This document shows, in pieces, positions 1 through 8,401 of a DNA stretch of 22,609 nucleotides. Source of the DNA: Chara braunii (lineage: Eukaryota; Streptophyta; Charophyceae; Charales; Characeae); NCBI GenBank assembly GCA_003427395.1, contig BFEA01000357.1, forward strand, positions 489,234 to 511,842. Reading direction: 5' to 3'. Within the stretch, counting starts at the first letter, position 1; the number at the start of each line of letters is the position of its first letter. Under the pieces are notes generated by a model that made no database searches, was not told the origin of the DNA, and was given only the letters and a program-made list of their open reading frames with translations. The position numbers and the translations under genes were made by a program.

Positions 1-58
1 GATAGAAGATGAAAGACCTAAAGCAGTGGAAACGAACCAATAAAGAAAAAGTACTCAC

Positions 59-122
59 CTTGAAATGAAGGAGAATCCACGGCCATGAAAGTAAACAAGA
101 ACATAACAACAAACAAGGTCAT
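59..122 (-). CDS. Possible first exon encoding a signal peptide
   Basis: On the minus strand an ATG at 122-120 opens a 21-codon reading frame beginning MTLFVVMFLFTFMAVDS. This is a short N terminus, a hydrophobic core of about 12 residues and then polar residues, as in a secretory signal peptide. The frame runs into CAAG|GTGAGTACT at 59/58, a very good plant 5' splice site, leaving one base of a split codon. The rest of the gene would lie to the left of the window. No family can be named from 21 residues and no core promoter is obvious upstream. A hydrophobic frame plus a donor could arise by chance, so this is only a candidate. Confidence 0.25.
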
Positions 123-783
123 ATTCGAGTCAGTATAAAAAAATAGCGGAGTTATAGGCAAGTACCATAGTAAGACGGAACTCCGACAGAGAGGAGATTA
201 CATGAGTAGCATGCACAAAATCATTAGATATGATGAAAGTAGCTCCGGATTGACGGCATGTTGGAAATCGACGACGAGAAGGACAACACAGAGAGCGACT
301 GCGGGAGATCTTGAGGATAGATGATGAGTACACTTCAACGATAGGGAAAGTGGCGGAAAATAACTGGGAACGAAGGGTGTAAATACCGAGGATAGTGGCT
401 GAAATGATTACCTGAGCAGTGAGGTAGAAAGGTAATCGTGACTGGTGTCGCATGGCATGGACATTACGTGTATGCTGTGAAAGTAAAACCTGGCACGTTC
501 TGTCTACACTTGCATGTGTATGGTGTGAAAGTAAAACCTCGAACGTTCTGTCTACATTTGCATGTGTTTATCTCTATGCACGGTGCTTAGAACTTGAGGG
601 CGGTACCCGCAATGATTGACACTGTATAGACCTGTCACTCTTCCATTTTACATTCACTGTCCTTATCTCTCTCTCATAATTCGTAACCCTTTTCTTTCAC
701 GATATCATAGTGGCGATTTGTTGGAGATTACTATAGCGTGGAGATTACTCAACGATTTTTTGAGATTTTATTTTACTTATCTG
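123..783. other. Unassigned stretch left of the GIY-YIG element
   Basis: No conserved coding is visible. A 107-codon minus-strand frame at 130-453 begins MRHQSRLPFYLTAQV and has one hydrophobic segment near its start, but it matches no family I recognise and its codons look random. Apart from the 48-bp tandem duplication at 468-563 I see no organised structure. Confidence 0.4.
468..563. repeat. 48-bp tandem duplication
   Basis: Two consecutive 48-bp units (468-515 and 516-563) both begin GTGTATG and share the core GTGAAAGTAAAACCT and ACGTTCTGTCTACA. They differ at only a few positions. No coding function is apparent. Confidence 0.85.
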
Positions 784-1310
784 ATGTCTACTGAAGACGA
801 TCAACAGCGCTGTGGGGTTAAGAAGGGAGGAAGCGTCGGACAGGAGGCGGCACAGACACTCATCATCATCTTCCGGATCTCAAGGGAGGAAGCGCTTAAG
901 AAGGGAGAGATCGAAAACTCCGAGAGATAGAAGACATAAGTCAAGATCACCATCGTCACGGAGAAGAAAGGCGGAGTCAGAATCTCCAAGGTGGTTCTCG
1001 AGGCCATTGTGGGAGCAAAAACGGAATGATTTTCGCCCACCGGAAAATCGAGCGTGGTTTACGGCGGATCTAAGGGAATAAATCTTTAAGCTCCGCCGGG
1101 AGATAGACAAAGTTCTCAAGACACAGGAGCAACTCATACGAAAGACAAGTGAAAAGCAGTCAGCTCGTCCGAACAAGAAAGACACCACAAAGAAGCCGGA
1201 GCTAACTCCGGACGCGCTCAAGTCCATCATTGATGAAGCACTGAAGCCGACAGAGATAAACCAAGGGGGGACAAAATTAAGTTGGTCGAAGCGCAACCGG
1301 TCAGAAGAAT
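784..1310 (+). pseudogene. RS-rich and coiled-coil N-terminal segment of the GIY-YIG element
   Basis: The only sensible start is the ATG at 784 (MSTEDDQQR). It needs a one-base shift to enter the long frame beginning near 812. That frame contains SSSSSGSQGRKRLRRERSK and HKSRSPSSRRRK, which are basic arginine-serine stretches typical of nucleic-acid-binding or nuclear proteins, followed by WFSRPLWEQKRNDFRPPENR. A TAA at 1079-1081 interrupts the frame, which then continues with a charged helical stretch (LRREIDKVLKTQEQLIRK) before ending near 1328. The composition suggests an RNA- or DNA-binding N terminus. The break pattern shows it is no longer coding. Confidence 0.45.
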
Positions 1311-1646
1311 GCAGAGGCGGAAGATAAAGTAGAAAGGATGGTATCGGAAGTGCAGAAGGAGGTCAACAACCTAAAGCTACTAAAGTATGATCTGGCGGTT
1401 GTGAAGGGTGCGTTGCAGAAGATCAATGAACCGACTCGTACCTGCACTCCGATCGTGTCGTCTTTGGTTCATCCGAATAGATATGTGGGGACAATGGCTG
1501 GACTACCAACTTCAGTACATGGTAGCCGCAACATTCCGAGCCGAAGCATGCCAAGCAGAAGCGCACCGAACAAAAGCAGATTGGGACGCGTATCCCTCCA
1601 CACCTCAAGAGAGGACGAACGGAGATTAATCGCAATGTGTCGGTAA
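1281..1646 (+). pseudogene. Coiled-coil segment of the GIY-YIG element, frame-shifted
   Basis: After a frameshift near 1260-1300 the reading continues as NAEAEDKVERMVSEVQKEV, then NNLKLLKYDLAVVKGALQKI. Its heptad-like spacing of leucine and valine indicates a coiled coil. The downstream part is rich in serine, arginine and proline and ends at a stop at 1644-1646. Another frameshift, around 1500-1580, is needed to join the next segment, since the frame used after 1574 already reads GTRIPPHLKRGRTEINRN there. No enzymatic motif is seen. Its role in the parent protein was probably multimerisation or linking. Confidence 0.4.
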
Positions 1647-2104
1647 CGAAGTCAAAGGCAAAACGGAGCATTAATTTCAGGGTCGAACCGATGACGGACA
1701 TGCATCTCCTTCGTCTTCACTACACGGACCTGAAGGTCTTATGCAAGATGCATGACATCAGGTACAAGGACAAGCCGCAAGCGATCTCGGCATTGAGGCA
1801 AGTTCGTAGATTGATCGCCTACAAGGGGCGAGACTTCAACCGGGATTCTGATCTTGAAACACAGATCATGCCAGATCCAGATAACATCAGAGTGTCCAAT
1901 ACAACTGGTGGCGACACAAGTGAGGATGATTACGAGAGCCTTAATACAAGATCAAGCGGGAGTGATGAGTATGACTCATCCGACACATCTTCGAGCGCCG
2001 AAGATCTGTCGGGAAGGTAGAAGACACCTCAACATCAGGCGACCTCACCACAACACAGAAGTGGGAGCAGAGACATAGACTATCAACGAAAATTGAGCAA
2101 CTAG
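1574..2104 (+). pseudogene. SAP-like segment and acidic linker of the GIY-YIG element
   Basis: This frame contains LHYTDLKVLCKMHDIRYKDK followed by PQAISALRQVRRLIAYKGRD. The pattern of two short helices, with a leucine-rich first helix and a KxxAIxxL second helix, resembles a SAP DNA-binding motif. I infer this from the pattern alone. It is followed by an acidic, serine-rich linker (DTSEDDYESLNTRSSGSDEY). A TAG at 2018-2020 interrupts the linker. The frame then continues in phase through QHQATSPQHRSGSRDIDYQR to a second TAG at 2102-2104, immediately before the nuclease domain. Confidence 0.4.
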
Positions 2105-2392
2105 TTGATACAGGGAGTTTCACCTTGGTGTAGACATATGTACGTGGGGACGAAAGGAAGACAGTCCGACAAGAGATGGACTGAACACATAAACTTGGCT
2201 AAGAATCCAAATAGAGGAGCACAGCGGAAACTATACAGTTGGCTGCACAAATTTGGTTGGGAGAAATATGTTCTCATACTCATTTGGGCGGAAGTGAGAT
2301 CAGAGGTGATAGGGATGGAAGCAACAGTGATTAGGAGACTGAATCCATTCTTGAATACAAGAGAAAAAGACAGACAAACTCGGAAAAACTGA
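2105..2392 (+). pseudogene. GIY-YIG endonuclease domain remnant
   Basis: In phase with the previous segment the frame reads HMYVGTKGRQSDKRWTEHIN, then LYSWLHKFGWEKYVLIL and GMEATVIRRLNPFLNTR. These fit the landmarks of the GIY-YIG nuclease superfamily: the YVG half of the signature, an arginine and a histidine on the first helix, the LYxxLxKxG helix, the catalytic glutamate (GMEA) and the closing LN. The first GIY half is not recognisable upstream. The domain would nick DNA with a single metal ion, and in Penelope-like elements it primes target integration. It ends at a TGA at 2390-2392, although a coding-like frame continues downstream. Confidence 0.6.
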
Positions 2393-2763
2393 AGACGAAG
2401 AAGGAGAAAGAGGAAGAAGAATGGAAACAATGGGTGAATCAGAATATACCTGTTTTGTTTAAATCGGTTTGATCGGGTTACACTACGAAGTTAACATCAA
2501 TACTTCAACTGAAAGCAATGATTTACTGCATAGCTGGAAAACTATAGAATGAAAATTGGAAAGTAATTAAACGAACATTCGGATCAACAATTGTGGAAAT
2601 TGACGAAACAAAGTTCCAGCTAAAAAAATGCAGAAAACGGATCGAAAATGGATGTATCTTCTATGTGATGGAACTGGTGCATACGGGACCGAAAACAAAC
2701 AAACATGGAAATATTCTGATTAACTGCTTGAGGGCACCATGGAGACGGAGGGAACTGTATAAA
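2393..2763 (+). pseudogene. Coding-like tail after the GIY-YIG domain
   Basis: After a frame change the sequence still reads as protein: KTKKEKEEEEWKQWVNQNIP, then, past a TGA and a TAG, NENWKVIKRTFGSTIVEIDE and CRKRIENGCIFYVMELVHTG, ending with NILINCLRAPWRRRELYKTL. Aromatic and charged residues alternate as in a folded domain, but I do not recognise the family. It may be the region leading to the reverse transcriptase of the parent element. It is cut by the CT microsatellite at 2764. Confidence 0.35.
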
Positions 2764-2783
2764 ACTCTCTCTCTCTCTCTCCC

Positions 2784-2835
<52 letters not shown>
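2764..2835. repeat. (CT)n microsatellite
   Basis: About 72 bases of CT dinucleotides with two CCC interruptions near 2781 and 2791. It marks the right edge of the GIY-YIG element remnant. Confidence 0.97.
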
Positions 2836-2838
<3 letters not shown>

Positions 2839-3062
2839 TTAGCTCTTAGTCTCATTGATTTGGCTACCTTAGGGCTTCGTTCCCCGCGCCCACGCGATAG
2901 ACAATAGGTAGTCAGCAATTTTGCCAAGGACCGGTCCCCCAATTTTTTTTGCCCCCGAAAAACCCACTTGCGTCCTGGTCGCCCGCCGCCAAAAATGCGA
3001 CACCTTGACACAGACGCCGAAGCCCACTATACCGCAGCCTAAGGGCTGCGAATTACCAACAG

Positions 3063-3125
3063 GAGGCCGGGAAAACCTCACAAACAACCCGGAAAAAACA
3101 ATCTGGGACCATTACCCAGCTTAGG
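3063..3125 (-). repeat. Dispersed 3'-end module, copy a
   Basis: GAGGCCGGGAAAACCTCACA leads to GGGACCATTACCCAGCTTAG. The same module recurs at 11246-11300, 11717-11775 and 15362-15450, where an A-tail follows it on the minus strand. This copy has no clear A-tail. I infer a 3' untranslated end of a non-LTR retroelement lying on the minus strand. Confidence 0.5.
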
Positions 3126-3217
3126 TGCAGGCGATGGGGTGTGTCCAGGCAAACAGAAATGGCCAAAAGCGGGCCGCTGTCCTGACATTCCGCATCCCTG
3201 GGAAAACAAAAGGAACA
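3126..3217. other. Spacer before SINE copy 1
   Basis: Short unassigned stretch between the 3'-end module and the SINE target site. I see no coding or repeat structure in it. Confidence 0.4.
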
Positions 3218-3230
3218 ACAATGCTTACAA

Positions 3231-3429
3231 CACCCAAGAGCCTCTCTCAGTGGGTACACCCATGAACTGTTGAAATACAGACCTGTGTTCGAATCCAGAT
3301 GATGGAACGTGACGAGTAAAATCAACTACTAATGAATTGCTTGGGGCCGGTCAGCTCAATGATAATATCTCAAGGCCGTCGCCCTTAGCTTTAAGAAAGA
3401 AAAAAAGAAAAGAAAAAGAAAAAAAAAAA
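3231..3429 (+). mobile_element. tRNA-derived SINE with perfect target-site duplication
   Basis: A body of about 150 bp starts with a tRNA-like head (CTCTCTCAGTGGGTA, then GTTCGAATCC), continues with a unique part ending ATCTCAAGGCCGTCGCCCTT and finishes with an A-rich tail of about 40 bases. It is flanked by the 13-bp direct repeat ACAATGCTTACAA at 3218-3230 and 3430-3442, a perfect target-site duplication. This is the hallmark of LINE-mediated retrotransposition, and its perfection suggests a fairly recent insertion. A second member lies at 7254-7390. Confidence 0.85.
3243..3296 (+). promoter_or_regulatory. Internal RNA polymerase III promoter of the SINE (A and B boxes)
   Basis: The A-box-like CTCTCAGTGGGTA lies near 3243-3255 and a perfect B-box GTTCGAATCC lies at 3287-3296. 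The spacing of about 40 bases is that of a tRNA gene. There is no terminal tRNA acceptor stem, so this is a SINE head and not a tRNA gene. Confidence 0.7.
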
Positions 3430-3442
3430 ACAATGCTTACAA

Positions 3443-3640
3443 AGCCTCACAACCCAGAGAATCTATCTACTCAAAAGGCAATTTCTTTCTTTTCCGAGCC
3501 CGGCGTTTGGCGACATCGCTCGTAACAAGCATTGTCAATTTCCAATACTTCACTTGGGCGTAAAGAGGGGATGAGAGACCTACTACAGGGTCAAGCGGGC
3601 TTGCGGTTAGCGCACCCGCGCGCTGCCAGGCATGCATGGC
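3443..3640. other. Unassigned stretch between SINE and GC-rich repeat
   Basis: No conserved frame or structure seen. The right half becomes GC-rich and repetitive, with a partial unit of the 71-bp repeat near 3600-3640. Confidence 0.35.
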
Positions 3641-3782
3641 ATTGCCCGCAGCGCAGAAGAGTTGCCCGATGCGAGGCAAGCAGCGCGCTTGGGCTGCTTG
3701 GCATGCTTTGCATCGCCCGCACAAGAGAAGCGATGCGCGATGCTAGGCAGGCAGCGCGCCTGCGCTGCGAGGCGTGCCGAGC
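3641..3782. repeat. GC-rich 71-bp tandem repeat, two diverged units
   Basis: Units at 3641-3711 and 3712-3782 align around GATGCGAGGCAAGCAGCGCG and GATGCTAGGCAGGCAGCGCG, with offset 71. Many GCGC and GGCATGCC-like palindromes occur inside. The open frames across this region result from the lack of stops in GC-rich repeats. Confidence 0.7.
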
Positions 3783-4641
3783 CTGGCAGAAGGTGCGACT
3801 CGGATCTGCGCTCCGCCCTCGCTGCCAGTTGACCCCGCCGTGAATCTACGAAGGCTAGAGATGCCGCCTGGCCATCCTCGTGTTTTGAAGTTCTATGGCA
3901 CTACGGTTTTTGACATGGATTCACATATATTGATTGACTCCTTGGCCTGCTGTGAGTGATTGACGGAGAAAAGAGTCATGGTATCGCGTGCGGACCTGAC
4001 GGGCGGTGGGGAAAGCAGGCGAGGGCGCCACGCGCAGCGTGATGGAAGTGTTGCACTTGGATGTTCGTACTCCGCAGTTTTTGGAGAAGGGAAGTCAGGC
4101 TCTGACAGAAGTGATATGGGGAATAAAGTTCGGGGGTGCTGTTCGTGTCCAGGGACCCGGTAGTCTGCTAGGAGAAGACACCAAAGATTGGGGGAGGAAC
4201 AAACAAACGCAGGATAGGAGAGTGCTTGAGGCGTTGCAGGGGAAGATATGCGTGAAGGGCGGTTTGAAGATGAACCGGCATATAGGCAGATAGGACGGCA
4301 GGCAATGAGATACATGATGCTTAGCATCCATCAAGCGAATCACCCGGCCGAAATGGATAGCAGAAAGCTTAGTGGGAGGCAAATGCCTCCTTGCCGTCGG
4401 ACCTCTGCGGCCTGTCAGGTTGCAGGGATTCGACGGCAACGAGGTCGCTCATGCACGATGGAGGCAACCAGCTGCATACCGCCTGGACAGATGTGCGCCA
4501 TAGACCTTCGCAGTGACTGCGCCACCAATAGGGAGCGGCGCCGACGATCCTCGCAGGTAAGGAAGCGTCATCTCTACTTAGCATTGCCCCGCCCTTACTC
4601 AAATCTATCGAAACGATTTGCTCTCTCTCTCTCACGTGTGC
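3783..4641. other. Unassigned single-copy-looking stretch
   Basis: Several frames of 60-140 codons are open on both strands, but none shows a known domain or consistent codon use, and overlapping frames compete. I see no repeat, tRNA or clear splice-site pair. Confidence 0.35.
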
Positions 4642-4729
4642 CTCGAGGAATAGATCTGTGTCCCTAGGAATAGATTTATGTGTCCCTAGAAATAGATCTA
4701 TTTGCCCCTAAGAATAGATCTATGCATAC
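4642..4729. repeat. 22-bp tandem repeat, four units
   Basis: Four exact-length units (4642-4663, 4664-4685, 4686-4707, 4708-4729) share the core AATAGATCTATGTGTCCCTA with a few substitutions each. Most units carry an AGATCT palindrome. Confidence 0.9.
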
Positions 4730-4873
4730 ACGCTATGCACGTGCGTAACGCATCATATGAGTATGTCTGAATTTACCTGTGCAGTCGTCTGTTTGCATAC
4801 GTACTGTATAAACATGTGTGCACAGCGCGTCCTATACGCGGATATCCTGCTGTCGTTTCGTGTTGATTATACG

Positions 4874-5005
4874 TATGCGCGCTGCCATTTCTATTCATGG
4901 TTCTGTATGTGTACGCACGTAAATAAAATTGCATGAAAATATGCGCGCTGCCATTTCTATTCATGGTTCTGTATGTGTACGCACGTAAATAAAATTGCAT
5001 GAAAA
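4874..5005. repeat. 66-bp tandem duplication, essentially identical units
   Basis: Units at 4874-4939 and 4940-5005 both begin TATGCGCGCTGCCATTTCTA and end AAATTGCATGAAAA. I see no difference between them, so the duplication is recent or is being homogenised. Confidence 0.92.
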
Positions 5006-5278
5006 GTTCTATGCGCCAGGAGAGGCGGGGGGAGTGGCCGAAGAGGGTGGGCAGGGAGGGCACAGAGAGAGCGCGCGCGAGGGAGGACGGGGCGCACATA
5101 CTATGTACCGTACGAACGCATACAAGCTACATGGGCACAGACACGCCCATGTATATTCAACTGTACACACCTGTACTACATTTATGCAGACGAACTTACA
5201 GAACGCATACAGCCTATACCTGATGCATCTACCAAAAGCACGTACACGTCATGCATCATGCCTATGTCTATCGATCTA
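5006..5278. other. Unassigned stretch
   Basis: Purine-rich GAGAGCGCGCGCGAGGGAGG near 5065-5085, then TACA-rich sequence. No coding evidence. Confidence 0.35.
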
Positions 5279-5384
5279 CCCATTCACCCACCCACCCGTC
5301 CATCCATCTATCCATCCTTCCATCCTTCCACCCTTCCATCCATCCATCCATCCATCCATCCATCCATCCAATCGTCCATCCATA
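5279..5384. repeat. (CCAT)n microsatellite, interrupted
   Basis: CCAT/CCAC tetranucleotides dominate this stretch. A long open frame across it (4995-5840) exists only because the repeat lacks stops. Confidence 0.93.
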
Positions 5385-5426
5385 CACACATACATAGATG
5401 CACAAATACGATCGTACGATCATAAG

Positions 5427-5470
5427 ACATACATACATACATACATACATACATACATACATACATACAT
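5427..5470. repeat. (ATAC)n microsatellite
   Basis: Eleven consecutive ATAC units, close to the CCAT repeat. Confidence 0.95.
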
Positions 5471-6700
5471 CAAACATATGCACACTCATGAACATATGCA
5501 AAGATACCTACAGATTCTACACATACAAAAAGTACATAGACATGCGCCTGTGTCTCCTTACATGTGGAGTTGTATGGATTCGACATTGCAAATGCTTGAA
5601 AGCATACACTTGTTGAGTTCGTTGGTACGTTGTTATCAGATAATGATGCTGTGGACCTTTTTCAAGCCTGAGCTTTCAGTGGATGCGCGCGCGGCTTACC
5701 GCGTCTCCGCATTTGCAGCCATGATGGACGGATTGCAATGCGTGCAATGCGCACAATTGACGGCGCAGCATGCGGGGTGTTGGGCGACATTCGCTGAACT
5801 TCTTAGTGATCCACACGCCCATTCGAATTCTTTTTCATGAGCTCATGGCAATTCTCACAGCGGCACATCTAGTGCAGTAAGTCGCTATCCAAGGGAGATC
5901 CTCTCTATCATCGACCCCGAACAGCACGCTCAGGGTAGCACGGAAATAATATCCGTATTCAGAGCATTCAGGGGCCATACTGATATAATGACGGCGCGTA
6001 CAACTCCGCGGAACGTGGTACCCTTTCGATCATCGATCATCGATGCACAGAAGCGCACACCACGCTGAAGAAAAATATATTCGATTTCATCCGTGATGCA
6101 TGCTACGGACAGTTTCGCTTGTGAAAGGTGAAGGCCTCGCGGTAGATAGAGTGATGAGGAAATTAGGATCTCAGGTAGTCAGTCTACTTGGGCTAATGCC
6201 TCGCGGAACTGAGGATTTTTTCATATGATGAAAGTGAAACACACATGAACGTCAGGCATCGAAGTAACGTTGCCAAACAAACAGACATATGACAGTCATC
6301 GAAGGGAGGTACGAAATCGTTTGATTTAGTTGACGTTAATGAATTCGACGTAGTGTAGTGGGTAAATGATAAATGCGAGCTGGGGAAACGAGTGAAATGA
6401 GCGAGGCAGTGATGCATGCATGTTCGCCCTTGGATTCTTACTGCTAGATCTGGCCCTGATCTTGGCCTCCAGAAACGTTAAGGCGCCTACCAGTGTAAGA
6501 AAATTACTATTATTATGCCCTAAAGATTTGTAAAGAACAAGCAGCGAGAAGTGAATGAATGTCTGGCGGGACACCCGAGCCTTTGAATTAGCCGAAGAAT
6601 AGATTAATGAAGAGATCGTCTTTGCATGACTGCTGCCGTTGTGACCGTCATGCTGCATGATCTCATTACTATTCACCAACGTACGCCGCCGTGGTCTCTG
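5471..6700. other. Unassigned stretch
   Basis: No recognisable gene. A minus-strand frame of 156 codons (6326-6796) is open, but its N-terminal half is the translation of the GC-rich duplication at 6701-6789 and the rest matches nothing I know. Near 6030-6045 there is a short CGATCAT/CGATCATCGATG direct repeat. Confidence 0.35.
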
Positions 6701-6789
6701 TGCCCCTTTTCTCGGGCCGTCTCTCCGGCTACTTATCCCGCCCCTGCCCCCTTTTCTTGGGCCGTCTCTCCCGCCACTTATCCCGCCCC
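6701..6789. repeat. 44/45-bp tandem duplication
   Basis: Units 6701-6744 and 6745-6789 share CTTTTCTCGGGCCGTCTCTC and ACTTATCCCGCCCC, with a one-base length difference. Confidence 0.85.
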
Positions 6790-6870
6790 TGCGCACGGCC
6801 TGCGCGTCTCTGACCTGTTCACCTTTTTATTTCACTCAGTCTCGTACCTGGTCTGAGCTTGTTATTGCTC

Positions 6871-6872
<2 letters not shown>

Positions 6873-6952
<80 letters not shown>
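6873..6952. repeat. (CT)n microsatellite, about 40 uninterrupted units
   Basis: About 80 bases of pure CT. Such long pure tracts are unstable, and the stated length may be an assembly estimate. Confidence 0.97.
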
Positions 6953-6957
<5 letters not shown>

Positions 6958-7253
6958 CCTACCAACTTAAGAGGCCGTCCATGTAGACCTTTTTCCCACG
7001 AAATGTTTTTTTCTCTCTCGCTCTTTCTTTCGCCCTCGAGTTTTTTTATCCCCAGGTTTGGCAAAGATCCTTCTCTGTCTGTAACGTGCACGCCCAAAGT
7101 CATGTAGAGACGTACGCGGGTGAGCGCGAGCGGGGCAGACTCGCACTCACTCAAGCGCATGCACGCACTTACCTCGTCAGGACACTCGGCGAGCGATCTT
7201 GTGACGAGTCCGGCGGTTTGTGTCAGTCTCGCTTTTACTTCCAGCTTTTACCA
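6953..7253. other. Unassigned stretch between CT repeat and SINE copy 2
   Basis: Pyrimidine-rich at the left. No conserved coding or structure seen. Confidence 0.35.
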
Positions 7254-7390
7254 ACGGGCCTTGCTCAGGTGGTGCACCAATGAACTGTTGAAATGCAAAA
7301 CTCATTTCGTTCCCGATGAACTACCTGGGGCTGGTCAGTCTGCAGATGATATCTCAAGGCCATTGCCCTTTTTCAAAAAAGAGAAAACGA
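7254..7390 (+). mobile_element. Diverged second copy of the SINE
   Basis: It aligns with the SINE at 3231-3429: CATGAACTGTTGAAAT matches AATGAACTGTTGAAAT, and CTGGGGCTGGTCAG and GATATCTCAAGGCC are shared. About 28 bp after the B-box region is missing and the B box is degraded (GTTCCCGATG). It ends in a short A-rich tail (CAAAAAAGAGAAAACGAAA). No clear target-site duplication is visible, so it is older or truncated. Confidence 0.75.
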
Positions 7391-7435
7391 AATTGATAGG
7401 AATTACCTTCCTAACCCCGCTCTTCGGGCTCTGCG

Positions 7436-7436
<1 letters not shown>

Positions 7437-7498
<62 letters not shown>

Positions 7499-7599
7499 CA
7501 CACGCACGCACGCACGCACGCACGCGCGCACGCACGCACGCACGCACGCACGCACACACGCACACACGCACGCACACACGCACGCACGCATGCACGCAG
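7437..7599. repeat. (CA)n followed by (GCAC)n compound microsatellite
   Basis: 30 CA units (7437-7496), then interrupted CGCA tetranucleotides to about 7599. Alternating purine-pyrimidine DNA of this kind can adopt the Z form, which is general knowledge. Confidence 0.96.
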
Positions 7600-8360
7600 G
7601 AGCCATGTCATGTAGCTTATCAGACCTTGTAGGCTCTAGCGGGTCAGTGAAGCTGTGTCCAACTGCACCAATCTTCGACTCCAGCCTCTGATGATTCGCA
7701 TTGCATTTCTCTTCCTTCGACCCCAAAACAACACCTTTTTCTACCGGTCCTTCTGTTTTCTTATTAAGGACACCATCCATTTCGTGGCTTTATTGTGTTG
7801 CGCTTGAGGGGAAAGGCCTCACGAGCGGTAGCTGACGTTGTAGCTGAACATTGATTTAACTGTGCCGTTGTGTTCGCGCGCTTCTTTTCTTTTTATTTTG
7901 GAAAACCAGAAACTTGATATTGCCAAAATGAAAAAAGATCTTCGCGGTTTGCATCTCCGATGGGACGTCGCCCCACCACTCACGAAACGTAAAAAAATGG
8001 GGGTGCTTCTTTCTGCAGCAGGTGGCAAGATACATGCATTACTGCTCATAGTAATGGATGAATCTTGCCAGCCATCTTTGAGAAGATGCGCTAGCATTTT
8101 ACTTGTTTGATGAGTGGTGTGACCTACGATGACGCTGTTTTCTATTGGGGGAAATTGCGTTGGAACGTCTCATCCTGTTCAAACAGCCTGCTCGTCTGTC
8201 CGCCCGCATGCCAGACAAAAAATATTTTCTGGATTGGGCCTGCCAACCCCGCGCGGGATCAGCGGGGACACGACAGCACTCAGAGAACTGGGACCATACA
8301 GATCACATAGTCTTACAGAGAGTATGCGATGTGACATTCTCTGAAGGGGATTCAGCGAAG
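7600..8360. other. Unassigned stretch
   Basis: Two weak coding-like readings occur: minus strand 7780-7590 ([16 protein letters not shown]) and plus strand 7862-8110 (KLDIAKMKKDLRGLHLRWD). Neither matches a known family. They lie on opposite strands and show no shared exon structure. Confidence 0.3.
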
Positions 8361-8401
8361 GGTTTTGGGGGGGTTGGGGCGGTTTGGGGGGGTTTGGGGG
8401 C
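8361..8401 (+). repeat. G-rich tract with G-quadruplex pattern
   Basis: Runs of 7, 4, 7 and 5 G separated by T-rich spacers (GGTTTGGGGGGGTTTGGGGG at the right end) fit the four-G-run rule for an intramolecular quadruplex. No adjacent promoter or gene gives it a context. Confidence 0.6.

Larger units (their letters stand above)
784..2763 (+). mobile_element. Decayed 5' part of a GIY-YIG retroelement (Penelope-like, N-terminal endonuclease type)
   Basis: A broken coding region reads, in order: an RS-rich basic segment, a charged coiled coil, a SAP-like helical segment, an acidic serine-rich linker, a GIY-YIG nuclease domain and a conserved-looking tail. Stops at 1079-1081, 2018-2020, 2102-2104 and 2390-2392 and at least three frameshifts break it. 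No reverse transcriptase follows, because the sequence runs into a CT microsatellite at 2764. Established knowledge: Penelope-like elements pair a reverse transcriptase with a GIY-YIG endonuclease, and the Chlamys group described from green algae carries the endonuclease N-terminally. Inference: this is a truncated copy of such an element. It could instead be another retroelement ORF that carries GIY-YIG. Confidence 0.5.

Noticed and set aside
2661-3011. Minus-strand frame with a long Arg-Glu repeat
   Set aside because: The repeat is the translation of the (CT)n microsatellite at 2764-2835.
3287-3296. A tRNA gene at the GTTCGAATCC motif
   Set aside because: No cloverleaf closes around it, and the element has a SINE body, A-tail and target-site duplications.
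5279-5470. CRISPR-like array
   Set aside because: Simple tetranucleotide repeats without spacers, in a eukaryotic setting.
4995-5840. 281-codon plus-strand open frame
   Set aside because: Its middle is the translation of CCAT and ATAC microsatellites, which lack stops. The ends match no family.
6326-6796. 156-codon minus-strand frame
   Set aside because: Its first third is the translation of the 44/45-bp duplication and the rest has no recognisable domain or splice context.
6819-7160. Minus- and plus-strand frames with Arg-Glu or Ser-Leu repeats
   Set aside because: Translations of the (CT)n tract at 6873-6952.
7335-7780. Cys-Val rich and Thr-His rich frames on both strands
   Set aside because: Translations of the CA/CGCA compound microsatellite at 7437-7599.
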